This document shows positions 11,343 through 23,046 of a stretch of 64,000 nt of DNA, piece by piece (the first letter of the stretch is position 1; each line of letters starts with the position of its first letter). Below the pieces are notes generated by a model, which made no database searches, was not told the origin of the DNA, and was given only the letters and a program-made list of their open reading frames with translations. A program made the position numbers and the translations under genes. This stretch comes from Paramecium sonneborni (taxonomy: Eukaryota; Ciliophora; Oligohymenophorea; Peniculida; Parameciidae), in assembly GCA_905182985.1 (NCBI GenBank), contig CAJJDN010000046.1, positions 361,298-425,297 of the forward strand, given 5' to 3'.

Positions 11343-12150
11343 TCAATCTATAGTTTAATTTAATTTTTACCACTAAAAAATCTGTTATTTAGAGGAGGTT
11401 CTTCTAATTCTTCTACAATTGGTTATTAAACAACATGCTATGGTTTAATTTATTTAAAAGCTGTAAAATCAATAGTTCTCTTTTCATGACGATGTGTACT
11501 GATTTCTTCAGGTTATCTTGGTATTTCACCTAATTGCAATCTATTAATTGGTGTTGCTCCTTTTGCTGAATGAATTTCAATCATTTGACATGGTTTATTT
11601 TCTATCGTTATTTAAAGGTTCTTCTTTTTCATTGTTTGATTTGGAATGATTTTCTCAAAAACACATTTCTTTATACAAAAGACTTCTCCAATTGTTGAAT
11701 TACAAAAAACATCATAAGTATAATTATCGTTGTAAATTTCATCCATCCCAATCACATCCATCATCTTGAAAGTCTATAAAGATAATTATTATTCATTATC
11801 TTACACGAAGCTATTTCTATATTTAAGGTTCTTAAGCAAATATTTTACTTATATATGATAATGGATTCTTTGATTAAGTCTTTACTAATGTTTCTTAGTT
11901 TAAACAAATACCATATTTGACTTAAACGAATTCACCCTTTGTTACAACATATACATGTTTTGGTACTTCATTGGATACAAAGATCTTTGAATTTAGACAA
12001 TACTATCTAAATTATTATGCTTCTTATGGCCATTTTTTTAATGCCTAAGATATTGACATCAAATCATTTTTGGTCTTATCTTATTTGTAAATAAATTTCA
12101 AACATTCCTGCATTCGTTAATTATGCTTTTACCTGTTGAATTTGTTCCAT
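11343..12150 (-). CDS. CNB-like (cyclic-nucleotide-binding fold) protein
   Basis: 242 residues after introns at 12108-12132, 11774-11804 and 11348-11370. After MEQIQQ and a helical segment (LMSISQALKKWPQE) comes VSNEVPKHVYVVTKGEFVQV, the first beta strands of a CNB domain as seen in a large ciliate family, and later MDVIGMDEIYNDNYTYDVFC, then STIGEVFCIKKCVFEKI. The phosphate-binding cassette is not obvious, so ligand binding may be lost. The final intron is decisive: after it only GAT TGA follows, so unspliced RNA would add about 40 codons. It is tail-to-head with the kinase gene and divergent from the next gene with 13 bp between start codons. Confidence 0.78.
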
Positions 12151-12163
12151 TTTTTAATTTATT

Positions 12164-13459
12164 ATGAATAGTTATTTAATAAGTAAGTACTCTCAATCAA
12201 CTCATTATCATTATAAAAAAGGAATAAATGACATTTTGGAAGGAAAAAGATGTTAATTGTTAATCAAACTAAAAGATCTATAATGTTATGACACACCTCA
12301 AGAACACTTAACCAAATATTATCACATTAATCAGTTAAGAGATAAATTACATATGTTGGGAGAATATTATAAAGTATAAAATTCAATAAATCAATCAGTA
12401 TCATAATGACATACCTCGTTTATTTATGATTCCTGCCATTATTCCATTAAATTATTTTCATGATCGCAAAAGAAGGCTTGCATTTTTTAGAATTGCACGT
12501 TTAATTGCTTAAGAAAATCATAACAACCCAGACAAACCACAAAAAGGAATTGTAGGTGATTCACCCATTCCTTTAACAAGTGAATAAATTACTCCACAAG
12601 ATCCAAGTTCGTCTGATGAAGTACTATCAATAAATTACATTAGATACTCTCGAAAAATGATAAAATTTTATAAGGAATTAGTTTCCTTATTCAAGAACCA
12701 GATTCTATAGAATAAATCAAACAATAAATTTAGTCAATGATCAAATTAAAAAAATAACCAAATACATCTTCCACTAAAATCAACAGCATTGGAAGTAATA
12801 CAACTACTAGTAAATCTAATAAACAATCTATACTAAAATAAACCAAATAACCTCAATAACAACCAACAAAAAGTAAGTCTCCTCCACTCAAAATACAATC
12901 AGCTTCCATTTAATTGATTGATATTGCCTCACCTAGAGGATAGCAAACTTCTAAACATTTATCCCCGAACAATATTTAATAATTTACTAAAAGCAAACCT
13001 AAATCACCTTCTGTTAATATGGCATCCCCTGTTCAACAATTTATGAAACTATCAGCCAAAATGAAATAATCATTTAATAAATAATAATGTAGCAGTGCTA
13101 GAAATAATACAAACATTCCTAATAGTACAAATTAAAGAAAAAATAGTGTTACACATATTCTTAATATTCTCAAATCGCCTAACAAAAATAGCTCTCATTA
13201 AATCTAACATATTTCATCAACTCCTAGAGATTAAGAATCCAAAAGAAGCTTCAATAATAAAAAAGTTCATCAATTAGAATTATAAGTTATGTCAGATCTA
13301 CAAAGCTTATTATAGAAAAAGACTTGTTTAACTCATAGAAGCTCCTTGACTAATAAAAACTGTATCAAGAAAAAGCTTAACACTAGAGAACTCAATTAGT
13401 TTAAGTGTATAAGGTTGCCCCTATCCAACAGAGATTTTAATAATCAATAAAAAGAATGA
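12164..13459 (+). CDS. conserved ciliate protein with Ser/Lys-rich tail, unknown
   Basis: 415 residues after introns at 12374-12398 and 12621-12643; both are needed to hold one frame. The N-terminal 100 residues look folded (CQLLIKLKDLQCYDTP, QLRDKLHMLGEYYKYHNDIP, RLFMIPAIIPLNYFHDRKRR, LAFFRIARLIAQE). The rest is disordered and full of SP and TP sites (KSKSPPLKIQ, IASPRGQQTS, KSKPKSPSVNM), ending in a basic stretch. It looks like a kinase target or scaffold, but I do not recognise the fold. The start is the first ATG in frame and lies only 13 bp from the start of the CNB-like gene on the other strand. Confidence 0.78.
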
Positions 13460-13567
13460 TTTTCTATCTACATAGTTAAATTTTATTAATTTAAATTATT
13501 AAATTTCATCCATTTAAACTTTTTTTCACAAAATAAATTTATTTATTGTTATAACTTAAATTTATAA

Positions 13568-15006
13568 TCATTTTATAAATAGATGCCTTCTTTAATTTAA
13601 ATTTTCTAATTTTATTGCCTCATTAAATTATTTAAAAAATTACAACATTTTACTTAAGACTATTCCAATTATACAATAACAAAATGCAAATCCATAAATT
13701 ATTGTCAATTTTACAGTTGCTATCCTTTAAAAATTATTTAATACAATTTATTTAAGGCAAATAACTCAAAACACTAATCACCCAAATATTAAATATGTTT
13801 ATGAACATTTAAAGTAATCCAAACGACATTCCTTATGTTCTATAGTTTTATTTTTGAATACCAATCAAGCTTACGCTTGATATCTATAATCTAAAGATCT
13901 TCTTACTGAAACAACTGTATAATTATATTGCTGCATAATTATTGTGACAATATAAAAGAAGACTTTTAAACTCAAGAGACAATTTGAACACGTTAATTAC
14001 AAAGTACTTAATAAAAAATACATTAAAGAATCTGCTATTTTTTCTGTCAAATATTTTAATGCACTATCCTATTGCTATATATTTTTGCCTATTTTTCTTG
14101 CAAAAATTATTGCTAACAAATCAATGACATTTACTTACAGATTACTATTGGACTTTCTTATATTGCAAACATCAATATTAAAAATGTATTTTTAGAATTT
14201 ATGAAGTATAAATTTATTTCATTTTTAAAATTATGATAGAATGAAATTACTTCATATGATTACCAAAGCTAAATTATACTCATTATTGAACCTGCAGCAA
14301 TTGCAATTATTGCTCTATCTGTATTAAGAATCTCTTTTAGAGCTTAAAGCAAGTTTCCTTTTTATTATATTGGAATTAATTATAATTCTGGTATTTTAAT
14401 AAATACATCAACTTTAAAAGTAGAAAAGGAGCGTTAAAAGCAAATTGAAAGACTTAATATTATTATCAAAGGTATTAGCGACAATACAAGTATTGAAATA
14501 TTTCCATTTATTATTAAAACATTATTAAAATCTTCAAATTAATTATAAATAATAAAAGTAATTATTGCACACAGTAACCTTCCGGCATATCCATAACAGT
14601 TAAATAATGCCATCTATTATGAAATTTGTTCTTCTACAAAATGCTTTGAAATCATAGTTTAAATAATAATAGTTTAAAATTGTTATGCCAAAATCTAAAA
14701 CCCTATTGCAAAATATAAATATTCATATATCAACTTCCAACAATATCCTAAAAAGTTTATGTAAGAAAATATTGTTAAAAATAAACTAATAAAAAAGATA
14801 TTTACAGTATATTGAACATGATCTATTATGAATCCACCTAAAGCAGGACATATAATCTTTAAAATAGTCATTATGACAAAAAAGAATAATTAATTTACTC
14901 CAGAAAATAAGCTTAGATTATAGTATTGATAAGCAATAAAAGTGTTTACAAAATCTGAGAAATAGAGCAGATTGAAAAGTAATTTCATTCTAAATTGGGA
15001 AATCAT
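13568..15006 (-). CDS. MFS-like multi-pass membrane transporter (paralogue A)
   Basis: 454 residues after introns of 26, 23 and 25 nt (the 23-nt one lies just after TVVS; the last one before TVKLTIIYGFAF). About ten hydrophobic segments are visible, starting MISQFRMKLLFNLLYFSDF. It is a clear paralogue of the gene at 32578-33991: shared blocks include GGFIIDHVQYT / IGFIIDHVQYT, QQKGNLLQALK, SVSLIGIQKQNYRTQGMSFG / GVSMIGIHKENYKNQGLTFG and IIYGFAFCY / IVYGFAFGY. A major-facilitator-type topology is inferred from the two halves separated by the QQKGNLLQALK loop; the substrate is unknown. Convergent with the Ser-rich gene, 108 bp apart. Confidence 0.85.
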
Positions 15007-15248
15007 TGTATAAATTTTGTATTATAATTTTATTAATAACATTTTTTTCTAAAAACAAACAAAGAACAAATAATAATTAAGAAGAAATAGATTACCTTTT
15101 AATTTCTAATAACTAAGCTTAGTTTTTCATTAAAATTGTCAAAATATAAGCATAATAACATTAGACTCTAATTCTAAATTTTATATTTATTTTTCATGAT
15201 ATTCAAAAATATTAGATAATAATTCTTAAAAAACCAAAATATAAATAA

Positions 15249-18200
15249 TCATAGTTCAAATTCATCTTCTTCATCATAATTAACGGGTTTTAAGTTTTTT
15301 ACCTTTTTCAAATAAGTATAGATTGCTAATATTAAACAAATGGCTACAATAGATATTAAGCCATAAGCCCAATTATCTTGATTTCTTGAATAAGAGAAAA
15401 TAAGTTCTGTTCCATTCTATCCAAATGCATTTTGAGCTTATAATTAATATCTAAATTTTTCTGATTTTTCAAATATACTTAAATTGAAACTACATATAAT
15501 TGACATAGGAATAATATCATAAATACTTCCTTAACTTCCATTAAATAAAAGAAGCTAACCCTAGTGATTTTATTAATCATAAAAAAAAGCATTTAATTAT
15601 TGAAAATCTTGTGGAGGTGAGCCTCCAAACATTAACAATGGAATATTAAAATTAGCAATATTAATTTGAGTTAAGTTATAAAACGTATAATGAAATGAGA
15701 GTGAATGATTTTGATAAGTATTCATTAAAATCCCATTAGATAATTATGAATTCTTTAATGTAAAATTTCCATAAGGAGGAATGGATGATATTATTTATTA
15801 TGGTTTAAATTACGATTTTGAAAAATCATATGATATAGAAATTATTATAGTAAAATGGTTTAAAGTTGTTAATAATAAAACAACTTCTGAATAGAAATTT
15901 TTAACAACAAGTACTTAAACTGGCATTAAGGATTAGATTTCTGGAATTTTAAAGAAATATAACTTCATATCTCTAGTTTGAAAAATTATTTCTTAAGTGT
16001 TTTGATTATAATTTAGTATTTTGTAATACAATTAAGAAGAGCACACATAAAAAACTCCAATTAAAGAAATCTACTCTGAAGCCTTTGTTATATTTCTAAA
16101 ATTAGTAAGACTAAAATACGTACAATCCTTACAATTTGTTAATATTGAAATAGTATTATTTTTAGGATTAAAGATAAAGATATCAACTTCACCATTTATT
16201 TATCCTAAAATAAAATATAACTCAAATAAAACAACAAATTATTTTGGAATAATTTGATTTGTTTCTATAACATAAGTTTATTATTCTTATATACTTTAAT
16301 CATATATTATAAATGATATTACAACTAATTAGTTAAATTTATTTTAACAAATTGAATATAATGTAGAATAATATGCATAGGATTAAAAGCATTCCTCAAT
16401 TTGATTTAATTAAAGGTTATAATCTTATGATTCGACTATATGTAATATTTTGTTACTTTATAGCACAAATAATCCATTAACAGCAGTAAGAATATTAAAA
16501 ATTACATTGTAAGTAATATTCTAGTTGTAAGTTACTGAATTATAAATAACACATTGACTATGTTCATAGCTACTACTATTTATTAGACTGTAAGTAACTA
16601 TTTAAGAACTGTTAGATAAAATTTCTGAATTTAGAACAACGACTTCATCTTTTTCGATATTTTTATTATATTCCTTTAGTGTAATATTAATAAAGCAATT
16701 GATTAATCTCAAAGTATAATTTTAAGTATTTTAATAAACATTTTCATTAATTCCTGTTGTAATATTAAAAAAGTAAAAAACAACCTTCTCATAAGTTGGA
16801 TATTATAAAGTATTATTTGGAGAAAATCTCATAGTTATAATGGGGTACAAATGATAAAGATTATTATTTAATAATAAAAGAGAAAACTCTTCAATATAAG
16901 TGCAAGCCAAATAACTTGAGTTGAAAGGAAAACTTTAATATAGGGACATGTGTTAAGGTAAACTTGGATTATATACTTGCATATTATCTGAATTTAATTT
17001 GACATAAAAAAATTAATTATCACTATAGGATGTTTAATATTATATTTATGAAATACATCTTAAATTTTGTTGAAAATTAAGACATTTCAAATTTACAAAT
17101 TCCCACACTTAAAAACATACATTTAAAAGATAATCATTATAAATAACTATTATTTTATTCTTAACCAGTTTTATATCCAAAATAAATAAGTCCAAATTTT
17201 AAAAGCATATGGGAATCAATATAGCACTATTCGTTATAGAGAAGATTAAAATTTAATTTTCATTCCCTATTACTAATAATGAGGATTAATCTTATTAATT
17301 TAAGGCTATAGCTACAGGTCTAAATAATATTACTTCTTGGTAAAATTATTAAATATTGTCGGTTTTTAAATGATATTTAATATTTAAATCTTAAGAAAAT
17401 ACAAGAATTTCTTTTCTTTTTGTTAAAATTATAATACAATTATAATTTAATAAAAAAGACTTATATGGGGGGATCATGATCATAGCTTAATTTATAGTAA
17501 AATTTGTGAAGTTATAAGAAAATAGCTATATTTAATTTGATTCAAAGGAAACACCAATTAAAACAGAACCTTAAGAATTGTATGCCATCTAAATTTACTA
17601 AAAATTCGATTGATTTAAATTCTCTTGATAATTCTATTGGCAATAAAATTATGGAGTATAAAGATAAAAAAAGATTTATTGTTCAATAATTCCAGCTATG
17701 AACAATTGTGGAAGATTTTGATTAACATACATCATAGTAGCAAGTTAAAAATTTTTTGTAAAGTTTTATTTAACTTTTTAAAGCACTGCTGATTCAAACT
17801 CTCCAACAAATTATTCTGAAAATTAGCTTTATAATTTTAATAATGATCCAGAATAATTTTCTATTATTTAGTAATAACCTTTATTAATTACTATATAATC
17901 TTTCTCAGGATTAGAACTAAATTATTGATAAATCAATGAATCTTTTTCACTTAGCAATATAAATTATAATTAAACTTGACATCGAGGATCTATTAAATCA
18001 AATATTGTTCGATAAATTGTAAAATTCTAAGAAATTGAATTATTAGCAAAAAACCCATTTAAATTTGGTATGGCAACTAAATAAGCAATCAATTGGATCC
18101 CAAATTCAAATAAAATGCTTTTTGATTTATCAAAATAAAGGAATTTTGTTGAATTAAATTTCTCACTTTTTTCTAAAATAGCTTCTTTTAAAATTCTCTC

Positions 18201-19239
18201 TGGAAAATCTATCTAACGAATACTGATATATTAATCCAATTAAAGGATTAAAAATTCATCATTTGCAAAGATTTAGATATTTTATGTATTGAGGCCATTT
18301 AGACTTAGTCTATAATTACGATATTCAATAAAAAGTTATTAACAAGCTAAAAAATGCCACAAATTCTTATTTAATTCTTAATCTAAAAGTACGATTAATT
18401 AATCACATTATGAATTCTTAGAAAGGCTTGAGAAAACTGTAAATGTTTTTATTTCAGCATTTAAGTTAAATTAGGAAAGGATTTAAAAATTTTCAGATTC
18501 ATTTATAATTATCTAAAGTAAATTAGTATTATTGCTCAAATAAATAAAATTTGTTCTGTTTAAACCTTATGATTATATAAAATCTTAAAATCCTTATTGC
18601 CATGTTGATATATTTAAAAATGAATAATTTTTATCTTTGAACAAAGTTAATAATTAATAGTCTTCATAATACTATCCATAGAGTGTATATACTTAAGTTT
18701 AATTTATCATTTAAATTATTTTCGTTGATATTGGCATCTAACTTTACTAATTATAGACTCTGATTAATGTGTCATTTTGAAGATAACATAAAAGCAATTT
18801 ATTTTAATGATAACAATCTAATAAAACACTATTATCAAAAGTATAAAAAACATTAAAGCAATGATACTCAATTTAGTCAATCTTATATGATTTAAATATA
18901 TTAAATTAATCACCATCCCAGCCATAAGTAATTACTTGTTGATTTTTAGTTATTGTGGCAAAATTAGTATTGTTAATATTAGAAGATATAGATTTAAATT
19001 AATGTTCTAATATTACCTAAATAATAATTACTGCTTTCAAATCTCTTTCCTGTTTGATTCAAAGTATTCTATAAATTTATTCCCTAAGGACACCCTCTAC
19101 ATTCAAAAGTTAAATTTTCTCCCTTAAAGAGACTATTCATATATATTTTGTAATTTTCCCCTTCTGTTGGATAAATAGTTTTCGACTAATGAATAATCTC
19201 ACATGCAATAATTAATGAAATAAAAAAAATAATAATCAT
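15249..19239 (-). CDS. very large secreted/type I membrane protein, unknown
   Basis: The frame spans nearly 4 kb (about 1,300 codons; introns only partly resolved). It starts with a signal peptide, MIIIFFISLIIACEI, and ends with a single transmembrane helix, WAYGLISIVAICLILAIYTY, followed by a short acidic cytoplasmic tail ending DEEDEFEL. Between them is a long ectodomain rich in Asn, Ile, Tyr and Gln with scattered Cys; some parts look like beta-sandwich repeats (for example FRYQLQAQNAFGQNGTELIF just before the membrane helix, Fn3/Ig-like in flavour). A surface or secretory-pathway adhesion-type protein is inferred. No catalytic motif seen. Confidence 0.7.
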
Positions 19240-20073
19240 ATTAAAAATTAATTTTTTATTCACTTTTAATAAGAAAACCAAACATGGAATAAAATCCTTT
19301 ATTGATTACTTTTCCTTCTCAAAATTTTACATAGTAATTGATATTTAATTTATTAACTAAAATAATATTATGATTTCTAATCCAATTTAATATTATTAAT
19401 TGATTTATATACATATACAATAAACAAAAGAGATTTTAATTTATGAAAATTCTTAGTTTTTATATTGATATACATTAGTCCCTTTAAAAGATAATTTAAT
19501 TATAATACTATTTCTTTTTAAAAATAAACTTACATAATTATAGTTTTTACTTATTGTCAATGAAGAAAAATCTGATTATTCAATAATCTAATACGAATAT
19601 TCAGTTCAAAAGTTTCGAAATTAAATATTTGTAGATGGAGAAAATATATAGATATATAGATAATTTAAAAGTATGAAACTAATCTATCATAGAAAATTTT
19701 TTAGAATTTTTCATAGCCAAAAATTAATGTACGAAGGAATTATGTATTTTAGTTCAAATGGCCTAACCATTATGATTTGAAGAGAATCTATTGCTAATCA
19801 TTTAGTTATTTTTAATATAAATAATACAGAAAAGTTGAAATAATCAAGATAATTTTTTGAGAGGAACAACTATTTAATTTTCAATGAATTGAATTATATT
19901 TTTTGAGAAATGAATAAACCTGTTGAGAAATAAAATTATATTTGCATAATATTATATATTGCATATATATGTTATTTAAACTAATTAATTTATGAAAAAT
20001 TCTTTTATGACTGTGTTTGTAACAGAGATGAATAGATTTATGTATAAATAATAAAAATAATAAACAAGCTAAT
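19240..20073. other. spacer with one weak small-gene candidate
   Basis: This 834-bp divergent spacer separates the large membrane protein from the next plus-strand gene. The only structure I can see is a possible small gene at 19560-19860 on the plus strand: MKKNLIIQQSNTN..., a good 22-nt intron candidate at 19670-19691 (GTATGA...TAG), then KIFQNFSQPKINVRRNYVF and a stop. It has no known domain, and chance is a real possibility. Confidence 0.4.
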
Positions 20074-21003
20074 ATGTCTACAATAGAAAAGCAAATATAA
20101 AAGTAAAGAAAACTCAGTAATGAATTCGAATACACATACAATTCATAAGAAACACATTCAAATTCATCTTTCTTTGATGAAGAGAGAAGTTAAGATTTTG
20201 ACAATGATAATTCATCGATTGAAGAATCTTTTTCAGATACATGGGAAATGTCATCAATTTGTACAGAGAATGTATTTTTTTCTTTTAAAAAAATAAAGTC
20301 TTAAAATCCGAGATCCATAGAAGAAAATCAAAAATATAGACCAATTCGATAATAAGCTAGTCCTAATAGAACTATGAAAAGAGATTATCCCGTCAAAGAA
20401 GGAGGAGAATTTGTTGATTCTGAGAGCAATAGTAAAAATTGTAATTCTGGTGAGTGCATTGCCATTGACGTGCTTGGACATAGATCCATAGGTAACACAA
20501 GCAAAAAAGATAAGAAATTATAAAAATTGATTAATAAATAAGTTGAAGAGGGTAATAGTAATAATAATTATTGGCCATAATAATAAAATCAGAGTCATCA
20601 AATTAGCTAGCATAGTATCTAATTAAGATAAAATAATTAATTCTAATAATAAAGAGAATCAGTTTAAGAAAGTAAATAAATTAGTAAATGTTAAAAAGTA
20701 ACTCTTGCATACTTAGTGATGGAAAGAGAAGTGGAAAAAAAAGCATATACTAAAGCTATTAATTTTATTTAGAATTATATGTCTAATTGTAAGTAAGATG
20801 AAGTTATTTAAATGATTGCAGAAACATATAAAGTCATGCTCATCCCAGATTAATAATTACAGTAATTAGCTTCAGTATTAAATAAAGAGGATAGACTATT
20901 TTAATTGAATATATCCTTGTTGCGTTTAAATTTACCTCATAATCTTCATCCCTTTGCTGTGAAGGCAGATTCGAAATTAAGGAAGTGCCTTTTAGGCTAT
21001 TGA
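20074..21003 (+). CDS. Ser/Asn/Gln-rich protein with conserved C-terminal domain, unknown
   Basis: 309 residues in one exon, closing without any intron. The N-terminal 190 residues are acidic then Gln/Asn/Ser-rich and look disordered (SIEESFSDTWEMSSICTEN, then NYWPQQQNQSHQ). The last 110 residues are helical and orderly: KVTLAYLVMEREVEKKAYTK, AINFIQNYMSNCKQDEVIQM, IAETYKVMLIPDQQLQQ, ending FAVKADSKLRKCLLGY. The start MSTIEKQIQKQRKLSNEF is the first ATG in frame. I do not recognise the domain; a regulator of a larger assembly is only a guess. Confidence 0.78.
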
Positions 21004-21102
21004 GAAACTATTTAAAATTTGCATAGGAAAATGAGAGTTTTATTAGCAATTTATATATAGCTCTCATGAGCACAATTTAAAATATAAATATAAAAACATT
21101 TT

Positions 21103-22093
21103 TCATAAATTATAATCAATAAGTTCATGCAATTTAAGTTTTTCTCTATTGAATTCTCTAACATCATTATATTAACTAGCCTCAATTAAGTAATCAACTA
21201 AATATTTTAATTCTTAATCTTTTTCATCATCGGTCCATTCTAAAATTGGTATTCCATTTTCTATTTAAAATCCAAAAGAATGAGTTAGATTATCAACAAT
21301 TATAATGTTTTTTAAATCCACATCTCTAAGGATACGAAGATCTTTAATAAAATAACCATTCTTTGTTTCAAGACAATGGTTTCTTGTAAATATTCCTAAG
21401 ATCTTATCTTCTAAAGGATCAATATAATCTACTAATGCTAATGCATAAGATGGAGATGAGGCTGTAAATATAAATATCTAGTAAAATGTTGATAAATTAT
21501 CAAGAAAATATGCTAGATGCGGTCGAACGTTGAATCTTAACTTAAAAAATAATAATAAATTATACTAATTATCCATCTTCAGTTCTTAGTTATACTTATG
21601 ATTTCTCTCTGCTTGTACAAGAATGTATCAGTGTTTCATCTAAATCTAATATCAAAATTTTTTTTTCTTTTTCTTTTAAAGGGATATCTACTTTTTTTTG
21701 TTATAGAAATTTTTCTGATGGAGGTTTCAAAGATTTCGTGGCATAAATTACCCCTCTTTTTGTTTATTCAATATGTTTGAGTAAAGTCTCCTCAGTTGTT
21801 CTTTATCCAAAAATCAACCATCTAAAAGGATACTCTGCCAATTTATCTCTTCTATTAACTAAATTTCTAGCATTATGTGCAAATGATGATTTGCTTTTTT
21901 CATGTTAAATTTTGAATTTAGACATTTTTAGAGGAGTTAGAGTCATTATATTTGGTGTACCACTATCTGAATCATCACTTTGTATTTATTCTTTTATAGA
22001 AAGTGGTGTTAAAGCTGTGTCTGGTGTTTTCTCATCCTCAGATTAGCTTAGCTAGTATTTTTTATTAAGAAAAGTAATCTTCTTTTTTATCAT
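21103..22093 (-). CDS. SCP/FCP1-type CTD phosphatase (HAD), copy 1
   Basis: 321 residues with a 25-nt intron at 21541-21565. The catalytic HAD motif LILDLDETLIHS carries both aspartates of the DxDxT/V nucleophile site. Further on are FNVRPHLAYFLDNLS, IFTASSPSYALALVDYIDP, FTRNHCLETKNGYFIKDL and the motif III aspartates IIIVDNLTHSFG, all typical of small CTD phosphatases and Nif-like proteins. A 140-residue Ser/Thr-rich N-terminal extension (TPDTALTPLS, MTLTPLK) precedes the domain. It should dephosphorylate Ser/Thr-Pro substrates such as the RNA polymerase II tail; the true substrate is unknown. Just upstream lies a decayed gene, 13 bp from this start codon. Confidence 0.92.
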
Positions 22094-22106
22094 TTTTTAA
22101 TATTAA

Positions 22107-22424
22107 TCAGACGACTTATTTAAGTAAAAATCGATTTGAAGATACAAATAAAACATTAATAAAACTGTGTTTAAAATATATATTATTTTATACCTATGTT
22201 GCATCATAATTTGCATATATTATACTAATTGATTTTCATATTTAAAATATTTATAATCAACTATAATCTACTACAACATAATTACTTACTCTAATCTTGA
22301 ATTTACATTAAACTTGACCCGAAATACTTTGATCATCATCTTCTTGTCATTTATATTCTTTATAAGTTCTAAATTTATTTCTAAAATTCCGTTTGATATC
22401 TAGTTTTCAATATATTGCATCCAT
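22107..22424 (-). pseudogene. probable decayed gene fragment with two in-frame TGA
   Basis: From ATG 22424 the minus strand reads MDAIY-stop-KLDIKRNFRNKFRTYKEYK-stop-QEDDDQSISGQVQCKFKIR, then a well-formed 22-nt intron (GTAAGT...TAG), then IIVDYKYFKYENQLVQYMQ, a possible 29-nt intron and a TGA at 22107-22109. The two internal TGA (22407-22409 and 22347-22349) sit where Trp would fit (TGG to TGA). Codon variety and standard introns argue for former coding sequence; the stops argue that it is broken. The family is unknown. The alternative is a chance open frame in AT-rich spacer. Confidence 0.4.
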
Positions 22425-23046
22425 ATTAACTTTTCACATTTGCTGTGAATTCAAAAAGTTATGATTTAGGCAATTCTATTGTAATTAGAGATTTTATTAA
22501 TTGCATGGCTTAATTCAAAATAATACACATTTTTATTATCTTCTCTTTTTTTTACTTAAATTTTAGTTCATATTGAATATTTGAATTTAATAATTATAGA
22601 GATAATAGTTTGTAAATTCATTTTTCATTTCCATCTATTGATCATAAAATTTAATGCCTAATCTAAATTAAGCAAGTGGATAAAATGCACCATAAATTTT
22701 CTATATATTCTTTTCAATTGTTATATTATTTGGATTGCGATTTTTGATTCTTAAATGATTCGGAAATCCAAATAAAATTATGATTATAAATATTTGATTT
22801 AATTTTCTTAAAATTTTTAATATAATTAAGTATCAATAATTTTTTTTAAATTATTATTTATTCACATAGATAAAAGAAATAAAAGTACTTTTATGTAGTA
22901 TTCAAAATTAACAATAAAGATAATTTAAGAATTTTTTTATTTTAATAATTATGAATGACTTTATTATTTATTATCTTCCTTTTGATTAATAAATTCATAA
23001 ATATTAATTTGTGTTCTGAATTATTAATCTAAACTAATATTTTTCA
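22425..23046. other. spacer, no intact gene seen
   Basis: AT-rich sequence between the decayed fragment and the histidine kinase. Other minus-strand frames show protein-like pieces (for example FELSHAINKISNYNRIAQI) that may be further remains of the same broken gene, but none can be joined into an intact model. Confidence 0.45.

Noticed and set aside
20254..20481. Minus-strand open frame of 75 codons
   Set aside because: It is antisense to the intact single-exon plus-strand gene at 20074-21003 and has no protein character.
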